Positions 5,671-11,309 of a DNA stretch of 11,309 nucleotides are shown here, piece after piece. Below the pieces are notes generated by a model. That model had not been told where the DNA came from. It did no database searches and saw nothing but the letters and a program-made list of their open reading frames with translations. Every line of letters starts with the position of its first letter. Positions within the stretch are counted from its first letter, which is position 1. This DNA comes from DATAAM01 sp036260075. Its GTDB lineage: Bacteria; Actinomycetota; Acidimicrobiia; Acidimicrobiales; JAHWLA01. Made by a program: the position numbers and the translations under genes. Location: the NCBI GenBank assembly GCA_036260075.1, contig DATAAM010000067.1:1-11309 (forward strand), given 5' to 3'.

Positions 5671-7896
5671 GTGACGAAGCCCAAGCGTCGCGCCCCCGGC
5701 CGCAAGAAGACGACGTCCCGCAAGCGGCACGCCCGGAATCGGCCCGGCCTCCGCCAGACGCTGGCCACCTACCTGGGCCGCCAGGCCGACGACGTGTGGG
5801 GCCTGATCCTCATCGTCTTCGGCGTGCTGGCCGCCCTCGGCGTCTACGCCGACCTCACCGGACCGGTGGGACAGCGGCTGCGCGACGCCGCCGCCCTCGG
5901 CTTCGGCTGGGGCCGCCTGCTGGTGCCGGTGGCCTTGGCCGGCATCGGCGCCGTGCTCGTGCGCGGGCGGGGTCGGGGCGCCGAGCCGGGCCGGGCTGTC
6001 ATCGGCTTCGTGCTCCTGACCGCGGCAGTCACCGGCTTGCTGCACGTGATGCGGGCCGAGGACGCCGACGTCCGCCACGCGGGCGGTTGGGCGGGCCAGG
6101 CCGTGGGCGGACCGCTGGCCGCACTGCTCGCCACCGGAGGCGCCGTCGTCGTGCTGGTCACGCTCCTCGCGCTCGCCGTCCTCGTGCTCACCCGCACATC
6201 GGTGCGGGCCGCTGCCCTGGGCGTGGCCGACGCGGGCCGGGCCGGGTTGCGGTGGCTCACCTCGTTGCGGGAGCAGCCCGAGGAGACGGCGCCCGCGCCC
6301 AAGGCCCGCAAGGCCAAGCCGACCGCCGAGGCGCTGCCCGCCGACCAGCCGGCGGCGATCCCGATCGAGGTGCACGTGCCCGAGCAGCCGGTGCCGCCGG
6401 GCGAACAGCTCGCCATCGACCTCGGCCCCGTGGCCGAGCCGGGCCAGTGGCAGCTGCCCGCGCTGGCGCTGTTGAAGCGCAGCAAGGCCCAGGAGATCGA
6501 CCGCCGCACACTGGAGCAGCGCGGCCGCGTGCTGGAGGAGTCGCTGGCCGCCCACGGCGTGGAGACGCGCCTCGTCGGCATGACGCCCGGACCCACCGTC
6601 ACGCGCTTCGAGCTGGAGCTGGGACCCGGCGTGAAGGTGGCTCGCGTCACCAGCCTCCACAAGGACATCGCGTACGCCATGGCCGCTCCCGACGTGCGGC
6701 TGCTGGCGCCCATCCCCGGCCGCAGCGCCATCGGCGTCGAGGTCCCCAACGTGACCCGGCAGCTCGTCTCGCTGGGCGACGTGCTGGCGAGCGACGAGGC
6801 CCGCAGGGCCACGCACCCGCTCGAAGTGGCACTCGGAAAGGACATCGCGGGCCGCCCCGTGATGGAGAGCCTGGCCGCCATGCCGCACGTGCTCATCGCA
6901 GGCGCCACCGGCGCGGGCAAGTCGTCGTGCATCAACTCGCTGCTGACGTCGATCCTCCTGCGGGCCACGCCCGAGCAGGTGCGGCTCATCCTCGTCGACC
7001 CCAAGCGGGTGGAGCTCAACCAGTACAACGGGTTGCCGCACTTGCTCACGCAGGTCGTCATCAACCCCAAGAAGGCGGCCAACGCGCTGGCGTGGGCGGT
7101 CACCGAGATGGAACGGCGCACCGACCTCCTGGCCGAGGTGGGCGTGCGCGACATCACCGGCTACAACGCCGCCTTCGACCGCGGCGAGCTTGAGCCCGGG
7201 ACCGAGCGGCTGCCCTACATCCTCGTGGTGGTCGACGAGCTCAACGACCTGATGATGGTCGCGGCACGCGACGTGGAGGAGTCGATCTGCCGCATCGCCC
7301 AGATGGGGCGGGCCTTCGGCATCCACCTCGTGATCGCTACCCAGCGCCCCTCGGTCGACGTGATCACCGGCGTGATCAAGGCCAACATCCCGTCGCGCAT
7401 GGCGTTCGCGGTGTCGTCGCTGGCCGACAGCCGCGTGATCCTCGACCAGCCCGGCGCGGAGCGCCTCGTGGGCAAGGGCGACATGCTCCTCCTGACCGCC
7501 TCCTCCAACGTGCCCCGCCGCATCCAGGGGCCGTGGGTGAGCGAGGAGGAGGTGCGCAAGGTCGTGGCCCACTGGCGGCGCCAAGCCCAGCCGCAGTACG
7601 TCGAGGGCGTGGAGGGCAGCGACGACGCCCTGGCCGCCTTCGGGGGCGGCGGCGCCGGCGGGGAGGACGACGACGACATGCTCGACGTCGCCATGGAGCT
7701 GGTCGTCCGCTCGCAGCTCGGCTCCACGTCGATGCTCCAGCGCAAGCTGCGCGTCGGCTTCGCGCGCGCCGGTCGCCTCATGGACCTGCTGGAGCAGCGG
7801 GGCGTGGTCGGCCCCTCCGAGGGCTCGAAGGCACGCGCCGTGCTGATGACCGTCGAGGAGCTGGAAGCCCGCCAGGCCGCGAAGACCGGCGCCTGA
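5671..7896 (+). CDS. ftsK: DNA translocase FtsK/SpoIIIE
   Basis: A septum-associated hexameric motor that pumps chromosomal DNA through the division site. As annotated it has 741 residues. A very basic N-terminal tail precedes about four membrane segments (~44-61, 81-98, 109-126, 150-174). A short Ala/Pro/Lys-rich linker (~200-260) leads to the RecA-like motor, with Walker A GATGAGKS at 411-418, Walker B ILVVVDELND at 517-526 and ATQRPSVDVITG at 556-567. The winged-helix gamma domain (~670-728, ending EGSKARAVLM) normally reads the orienting DNA sequences; an acidic EDDDD stretch precedes it. The Walker B region has DELND where DELAD is the usual form. GTG at 5671 was chosen because it opens the basic tail; GTG at 5662 or 5623 is possible. 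The reading frame is open much further upstream only because of high GC. Confidence 0.95.
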   Translation: MTKPKRRAPGRKKTTSRKRHARNRPGLRQTLATYLGRQADDVWGLILIVFGVLAALGVYADLTGPVGQRLRDAAALGFGWGRLLVPVALAGIGAVLVRGRGRGAEPGRAVIGFVLLTAAVTGLLHVMRAEDADVRHAGGWAGQAVGGPLAALLATGGAVVVLVTLLALAVLVLTRTSVRAAALGVADAGRAGLRWLTSLREQPEETAPAPKARKAKPTAEALPADQPAAIPIEVHVPEQPVPPGEQLAIDLGPVAEPGQWQLPALALLKRSKAQEIDRRTLEQRGRVLEESLAAHGVETRLVGMTPGPTVTRFELELGPGVKVARVTSLHKDIAYAMAAPDVRLLAPIPGRSAIGVEVPNVTRQLVSLGDVLASDEARRATHPLEVALGKDIAGRPVMESLAAMPHVLIAGATGAGKSSCINSLLTSILLRATPEQVRLILVDPKRVELNQYNGLPHLLTQVVINPKKAANALAWAVTEMERRTDLLAEVGVRDITGYNAAFDRGELEPGTERLPYILVVVDELNDLMMVAARDVEESICRIAQMGRAFGIHLVIATQRPSVDVITGVIKANIPSRMAFAVSSLADSRVILDQPGAERLVGKGDMLLLTASSNVPRRIQGPWVSEEEVRKVVAHWRRQAQPQYVEGVEGSDDALAAFGGGGAGGEDDDDMLDVAMELVVRSQLGSTSMLQRKLRVGFARAGRLMDLLEQRGVVGPSEGSKARAVLMTVEELEARQAAKTGA

Positions 7897-7985
7897 CTCC
7901 ATACTGTCCCTGGGGGCGGGACCGACCGGCCACGCGAGACCCTCCGCGTGCGCGATGCCGACCCTCTGAGCGAGTGGGAGGCGAT

Positions 7986-9569
7986 ATGCACACACGGAAC
8001 AACTCCAGCGACCGCACGATGGCCCGGTCCCGGCGGCTTCGATTCGGGGCAGCCGCCGCCTGCCTCCTGGCATCGGTGCTCGCATCGACGGGGACAGGCG
8101 CAGATGCGACGCTCGTGCCGTCCGTCGACGACGCCATGGGCCTCCTGTGCCCGCCGCCGTTGCTCGAGCTGGCGGAAGGCTGCTCACACGGGCCCGATCC
8201 TCACACCGCCTTCCACCACAACCCCGCGACACCGACCGACGCGCCGATCACCCCGGTGTGCTCCGGCGACGGGGTGGACGGCCGGCGGGTCCAGGTGGTC
8301 TACGCCCGGTCGGACGACAGGCCCGACCGATACCCGGCGGAAGCCGCGAACGTCTCGATCCACGCTCGCGTGGCCGATGCGATCGTGCTCGAAAGTGCAC
8401 GGGAGGCGGGGGGCGAACGACGGATCCGGTTCGTGCACGGGGCGAACTGCGGCCCGATCACTGTCGCCAACGCGGTGATGTCGCCCGCCGGCGACGACTC
8501 GTTCACGAACACAGTCACGGCCCTGCGGGCCCTCGGCCACAACCGAACCGACCGGCTTTACATGGTGTTCCTCGACGCACAGCCGGGCTTCTGCGGCCAG
8601 GGGCACATGCCGAGCGACGAACGTCCGGGGCCGGAGAACAGCGCCAACAACGGCAACCGCTTCGGCATCACCGCGTCGAACTGCTGGAACGGCAACACAG
8701 CAGCACACGAGCTCATGCACAACCTCGGTGGCGTGCAACTGGGTGCGCCGCACACCAGCGGTGCCGGCCACTGCACCGACGAATGGGACCGCATGTGTTA
8801 CGACGACGAAGGCGCCCCCGGTGTCACAACCGTCTGCGCGAACAGCGCGCACGACCATCGATTCGATTGCAATCACGACGACTACTTCCACACCGATCCG
8901 CCGGGCGGCTCGTGGCTGGCGGGCCACTGGAACACGGCCGACAACCAGTTCCTGCTCGGCGCGCCCGGCATCCGGGTCAGGCCGTCGTCCGGTTCGTCGT
9001 TCGGAGCCGAATCGGCGTGGTCGAACGTCCGCTTCCACGGCAGCCGCGGCAACTTCGTGGCCGACGTGACCGGCGACGGGCGGGCCGACGCGGTGGCGTG
9101 GAACGACGACACCCTCTGGGTGCAGGCCGCCCTCCTCGGAGGCGGCTTCGGCGCCCCCGCCCAGTGGTCCGACCCCGTCGGGGCCTTCCACGGCAATCGC
9201 GGCAACTTCGTGGCCGACGTGACCGGCGACGGGCGCGCCGACGCCGTGGCGTGGAACGACGACACCCTGTGGGTCCGGCAGTCGACGGGCGGTTCGTTTG
9301 CTGCTCCTACCCAGTGGTCCGACCCCGTCGGCGCCTTCTACGGCAGCCGCGGCAACTTCGTGGCCGACGTGACCGGCGACGGGCGGGCCGACGCGGTCGC
9401 CTGGAACGACGACACCCTGTGGGTGCGCCAGGCCACGGCGACGTCGACGTTCTCGTCGCCCGCGCAGTGGGCCGTGCCCGTCTCGGTGTTCGTCGGGAGC
9501 CTCGGCAACTTCGTGGCCGACGTGACCGGCGACGGGCGCGCCGACGCCGTGGCGTGGAACGGACGCTGA
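7986..9569 (+). CDS. Secreted zinc-metalloprotease-like protein with C-terminal FG-GAP/VCBS-like repeats
   Basis: A 527-residue exported protein. An N-terminal signal peptide (basic residues 13-19, hydrophobic ~20-33, likely cleavage after GTGADA near 41) is followed by a region with ten cysteines between 55 and 295, suggesting disulfides. The metalloprotease signature HELMHNLGG starts at 241 (H241, E242, H245, G248), and a Met-turn-like DRMCY lies at 268-272, as in metzincins. The third zinc histidine is not in the usual HExxHxxGxxH position (Q251 there); H256 in GAPH is the best candidate. From ~351, four copies of NFVADVTGDGRADAVAWN recur every 50-51 residues, an Asp/Gly calcium-loop type repeat of integrin-like propeller or adhesin modules. 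The fourth copy stops abruptly. GGGAGG at 7976-7981 supports the ATG at 7986; ATG at 8019 (residue 12) is an alternative. Substrate unknown. Confidence 0.8.
   Translation: MHTRNNSSDRTMARSRRLRFGAAAACLLASVLASTGTGADATLVPSVDDAMGLLCPPPLLELAEGCSHGPDPHTAFHHNPATPTDAPITPVCSGDGVDGRRVQVVYARSDDRPDRYPAEAANVSIHARVADAIVLESAREAGGERRIRFVHGANCGPITVANAVMSPAGDDSFTNTVTALRALGHNRTDRLYMVFLDAQPGFCGQGHMPSDERPGPENSANNGNRFGITASNCWNGNTAAHELMHNLGGVQLGAPHTSGAGHCTDEWDRMCYDDEGAPGVTTVCANSAHDHRFDCNHDDYFHTDPPGGSWLAGHWNTADNQFLLGAPGIRVRPSSGSSFGAESAWSNVRFHGSRGNFVADVTGDGRADAVAWNDDTLWVQAALLGGGFGAPAQWSDPVGAFHGNRGNFVADVTGDGRADAVAWNDDTLWVRQSTGGSFAAPTQWSDPVGAFYGSRGNFVADVTGDGRADAVAWNDDTLWVRQATATSTFSSPAQWAVPVSVFVGSLGNFVADVTGDGRADAVAWNGR
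9042..9566 (+). repeat. Four-copy in-gene tandem repeat, ~150/153-bp period
   Basis: Core copies begin at 9048, 9201, 9351 and 9504 (spacings 153, 150, 153 bp). The first 35 nt of each core, encoding GNFVADVTGDGR, are identical in all four copies including third codon positions, whereas the linkers between cores vary. Copies 1 and 3 share one set of synonymous bases just after this stretch (GGGCCGACGCGGT) and copies 2 and 4 another (CGCCGACGCCGT). The last copy is cut off after AVAWN. Confidence 0.9.
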
Positions 9570-9586
9570 CCCGGGCTGTCAGCGTC
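9562..9586. terminator. Bidirectional hairpin between convergent genes
   Basis: GACGCTGAC (9562-9570), a 7-nt loop, and GTCAGCGTC (9578-9586) form a perfect 9-bp stem. The stop codon of the plus-strand protease gene (TGA, 9567-9569) lies in the left arm. The stop of the minus-strand DJ-1 gene (9585-9587) begins in the right arm. There is no T-tract, as is common for hairpin terminators in high-GC actinobacteria. It could end both transcripts. Confidence 0.6.
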
Positions 9587-10220
9587 AGCGGTTGGCAGCC
9601 ATTGCCGCGCTGACGAGCTCGACGATCGGCGGGGGCGCCTTGGACGGGGCGCCCGCGTCGAACGGCGGCTGAGGGTCGTACTCGATGCCGAGCTGGATGG
9701 CCTGGGCGATCTCGGGCCCTTGGAGCTCGGCGGCCAGGGTGAGGGCGAGGTCGATGCCGGCCGACACGCCCGCGGCGGTGAGGATCTTGCCTTGGCGCAC
9801 CACCCGCTGTTCGGTGGGCCGGGCGCCGTAGCTCGCCAGCTCGTCGTAGGCACCCCAGTGGGTGGTCGCCTCCAACCCGTCGAGGAGGCCTGCGGCGCCC
9901 AGCAGCAGCGCGCCGGTGCACACCGAGGCCGTGTAGGAGGTGTGCCGGTGCGCCTCGCCGATCCAATCCACGATGCGGCCGCCCTCGCGCGCCATGCGGC
10001 GGGTGATCGTCCCGCCCGGCACCACCAGCACGTCGGGCGAGGGAACGTCGTCGAACGTGCGGTCCACGCGCAGGTGGAGCAGGCCGTTCTCGTCCTCCAA
10101 CAGGCCGGGCCGCTCGGCACACAGCACGAGCTCTGTGCCGGGCAGGTGCACGAGCACCTGGTAGGGGCCCATGGCGTCGAGGGCGGTGAAGCCGGGATAC
10201 AGCGCGAGGGCGATCTGCAT
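9585..10220 (-). CDS. DJ-1/PfpI family protein, isonitrile-hydratase-like
   Basis: A 211-residue class-I-glutamine-amidotransferase-like protein of the DJ-1/PfpI superfamily. Visible are the N-terminal strand and turn ALYPGFTALDAMGPYQVL (with D15), the LVVPGG strand at 65-70, and the nucleophile elbow ASVCTGALLLGAAGLLDG with C101. These are followed by ATTHW (118-122) and GVSAGIDLAL (151-160). The overall pattern, including a Cys at about 101, resembles isonitrile hydratase, which converts isonitriles to N-substituted formamides; assignment to that reaction is tentative. No transport signal is seen. AAGGA directly after the upstream stop, 6 nt before the ATG, is the ribosome site. The 11-bp gap to the AraC-type gene shows an operon. 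The protein is visibly homologous to the N-terminal domain of that regulator (CTGA, AAGLLDG, ATTHW, AGVxAGxDLAL), suggesting related ligands or a duplication. Confidence 0.85.
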   Translation of the reverse strand: MQIALALYPGFTALDAMGPYQVLVHLPGTELVLCAERPGLLEDENGLLHLRVDRTFDDVPSPDVLVVPGGTITRRMAREGGRIVDWIGEAHRHTSYTASVCTGALLLGAAGLLDGLEATTHWGAYDELASYGARPTEQRVVRQGKILTAAGVSAGIDLALTLAAELQGPEIAQAIQLGIEYDPQPPFDAGAPSKAPPPIVELVSAAMAANR

Positions 10221-10231
10221 CGAAGGTCCTT

Positions 10232-11203
10232 TCAGGAGGCTCGGTGGGTGAAGTGCCTGCGGTAGTCGTCGGGCGTGGTCCCGACCCGCCGGCGGAAGGC
10301 GCGGTAGAGGGTCTCGGCGTGGCGCAGGCCGACGGCAGCAGCCACCGCCGCCACCGTCAGGTCGCCGGCCTCGAGCAGGCGACGGGCGGCCTCCACTCGC
10401 AACGCCTCGACGTACGCGGCGGGCGTGGTGCCCGTCTCGTTCCGGAACGCCCGGGCGAACGTGCGAGGGCTCATGGCCGCCCGCCGGGCGAGCGCTTCGA
10501 CGCTCAAGTCCTCGTCGAGGTGGTCGGGGAGCCACTGCTGGAGCGCGGCGATGGCGGGCGTGCGAGCAGGGTGGGCGAGCAGCTGGGCGCTGAACTGCGC
10601 CTGCCCCCCGGGCCGTCGGGTGAACACGACGAGCCAGCCCGCCACCTGGTGGGCGAGGTCGACGCCGTGGTCGTCGTCCACCAAGGCCAAGGCCAGGTCG
10701 ACGCCGGCGGTGACGCCCGCCGAGGTCCACACGTCGCCGTCGCGGACGAAGATGGGATCGGGTTGCACGTCGACGGCGGGGTGGGCGGCGGCCAGCTCGG
10801 CGCACGAGGCCCAGTGGGTCGTGGCCCGGCGGCCGTCGAGCAGCCCGGCCGCGGCCAGCACGAAGGCTCCGGTGCACACCGAGGTGGTGCGTCGAGCGGA
10901 GCGGGCCAGCGCGGCCACGTCGCGGACCGCACCCCGGTCGCGAGCCAGGGCACGGGTCCCGATGCCCCCGACGACGACGAGGGTGTCGATCGGGGTGCGG
11001 TTGCGCCGCAGTCGCGTGAGGGACGTGTCGGCTGCCACCCGCACGCCGCTCTCGGTCGTGGCGGGCATGCCCGTGGCCGTGGCGACCACCGTGCGGTACC
11101 CCGGGGAAGCGCCCAGCAACGTGGCCGTGCGGAACACCTCGAGCGGACCGGCCAGGTCGAGCAGCTGGAACCCGTCGTGGATCACGAAGGCGCACGTGCG
11201 CAT
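10232..11203 (-). CDS. GlxA-type AraC-family transcriptional regulator with DJ-1/PfpI domain
   Basis: A 323-residue regulator with two modules. Residues ~1-185 form a DJ-1/PfpI-like domain (VIHDGFQLLDLAGPLEVF at 7-24, LVVVGG at 75-80, SVCTGAFVLAAAGLLDG with C110 in the nucleophile position, ATTHW at 127-131). Residues ~216-320 form the AraC double helix-turn-helix (LSVEALARRAAMSPRTFARAFRNETGTTPAAYV, then LTVAAVAAAVGLRHAETLYRAFRRRVGTTPDDYRRHF). In this family the first domain senses a small molecule; here the Cys is retained, but catalysis cannot be inferred. The gene leads a two-gene operon with the stand-alone DJ-1 protein, probably its main target. A 35-bp inverted repeat lies 27-61 bp before the ATG, a suitable site for autoregulation. 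Confidence 0.9.
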   Translation of the reverse strand: MRTCAFVIHDGFQLLDLAGPLEVFRTATLLGASPGYRTVVATATGMPATTESGVRVAADTSLTRLRRNRTPIDTLVVVGGIGTRALARDRGAVRDVAALARSARRTTSVCTGAFVLAAAGLLDGRRATTHWASCAELAAAHPAVDVQPDPIFVRDGDVWTSAGVTAGVDLALALVDDDHGVDLAHQVAGWLVVFTRRPGGQAQFSAQLLAHPARTPAIAALQQWLPDHLDEDLSVEALARRAAMSPRTFARAFRNETGTTPAAYVEALRVEAARRLLEAGDLTVAAVAAAVGLRHAETLYRAFRRRVGTTPDDYRRHFTHRAS

Positions 11204-11229
11204 GGGCCAATCGTGGACCCTCTCCCGGC

Positions 11230-11264
11230 TGGCAGCAATGTCAATGTTCTGACGATTCCTGCCA
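11230..11264 (-). promoter_or_regulatory. Imperfect inverted repeat with embedded -35 box upstream of the AraC/DJ-1 operon
   Basis: On the plus strand, TGGCAGCAATGTCA (11230-11243), a 6-nt centre, and TGACGATTCCTGCCA (11250-11264) pair over TGGCAG, AAT and GTCA, with one mismatch and one bulged base. On the minus strand, TTGACA (11244 to 11239) is a perfect -35 hexamer inside the repeat. No good -10 box follows at 16-19 bp, which suits an activator-dependent promoter. Binding by the adjacent AraC-type protein is inference. Confidence 0.55.
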
Positions 11265-11287
11265 CCTGTCCGCCGTTCTGGTGGGGA

Positions 11288-11309
11288 AATCGGCGCTATA
11301 GCGCCGATT
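11288..11309. repeat. Perfect 22-bp palindrome at the window edge
   Basis: AATCGGCGCTATAGCGCCGATT reads identically on both strands. The A before it at 11287 would extend the palindrome if the next base outside the window is T. As RNA it could fold into an ~8-9-bp stem with a TATA loop flanked by A/T ends, like a bidirectional terminator. As DNA it could be an operator or carry a TATAGC -10 box in either direction. The sequence beyond decides. Confidence 0.6.

Noticed and set aside
7533..7985. N-terminal extension of the protease frame into ftsK
   Set aside because: Overlaps the FtsK gamma domain; the ribosome site and signal peptide place the start at 7986.
7897..7985. Hairpin GTCCC-N7-GGGAC (7906-7922) after ftsK
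   Set aside because: Five-base-pair stem with no T-run, too weak to call a terminator; otherwise nothing seen in the 89-bp gap except the ribosome site.
5230..8232. 1000-codon open frame on the minus strand across rnj, ftsK and the protease start
   Set aside because: Antisense of clear FtsK and RNase J domains; no recognisable domain; open only because stop codons are rare at high GC.
9048..9560. Direct repeats as a possible CRISPR array
   Set aside because: Period of 150/153 bp is in frame, the repeats encode a calcium-loop-like protein motif and linkers are coding; no CRISPR spacing.

Overview
The window is very GC-rich, densely packed bacterial DNA with short intergenic gaps. It uses GTG and TTG starts and carries the order dapA - RNase J - ftsK, a familiar arrangement in Actinomycetota. 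I infer a high-GC actinobacterium, possibly of the Acidimicrobiia or an uncultured relative; the class is a guess. No tRNA, rRNA, CRISPR array, insertion sequence or origin is visible.

Left part (1-2394): two related TetR-family regulators in tandem are followed 12 bp later by a ferritin-like diiron carboxylate protein. Between the two regulators lies the best regulatory site of the window: a -35/-10 promoter that appears to give a leaderless GTG-started transcript. It is overlaid by two direct copies and one inverted copy of TGAGACA. The simplest model is that one or both TetR proteins control the second tetR gene and the diiron enzyme.

Core part (2414-7896): a winged-helix-like protein with an unassigned C-terminal domain overlaps dapA (lysine and cell-wall precursor synthesis) at an ATGA junction. 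The dapA gene in turn overlaps rnj (RNase J) by 8 bp. After 95 bp comes ftsK, the membrane-anchored DNA translocase. This block is chromosomal housekeeping, so the window is not a mobile island.

Right part (7986-11309): a secreted, cysteine-rich zinc-metalloprotease-like protein carries a C-terminal array of about 50-residue FG-GAP/VCBS-like repeats. Its gene runs convergently into a two-gene operon on the minus strand: a GlxA-type AraC regulator with a DJ-1/PfpI-like domain, then a stand-alone DJ-1/PfpI protein resembling isonitrile hydratase. The convergent junction is a perfect 9-bp-stem hairpin that holds the stop codons of both genes. Upstream of the AraC gene are a long imperfect inverted repeat containing a TTGACA hexamer and, at the window edge, a perfect 22-bp palindrome.

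Nothing here is clearly a new defence or mobile system. The items most worth following are the TetR/diiron module with its operator, the uncharacterised winged-helix protein coupled to dapA, the protease with a displaced third zinc ligand and DNA-level homogenised repeats, and the GlxA/DJ-1 operon with its operator.
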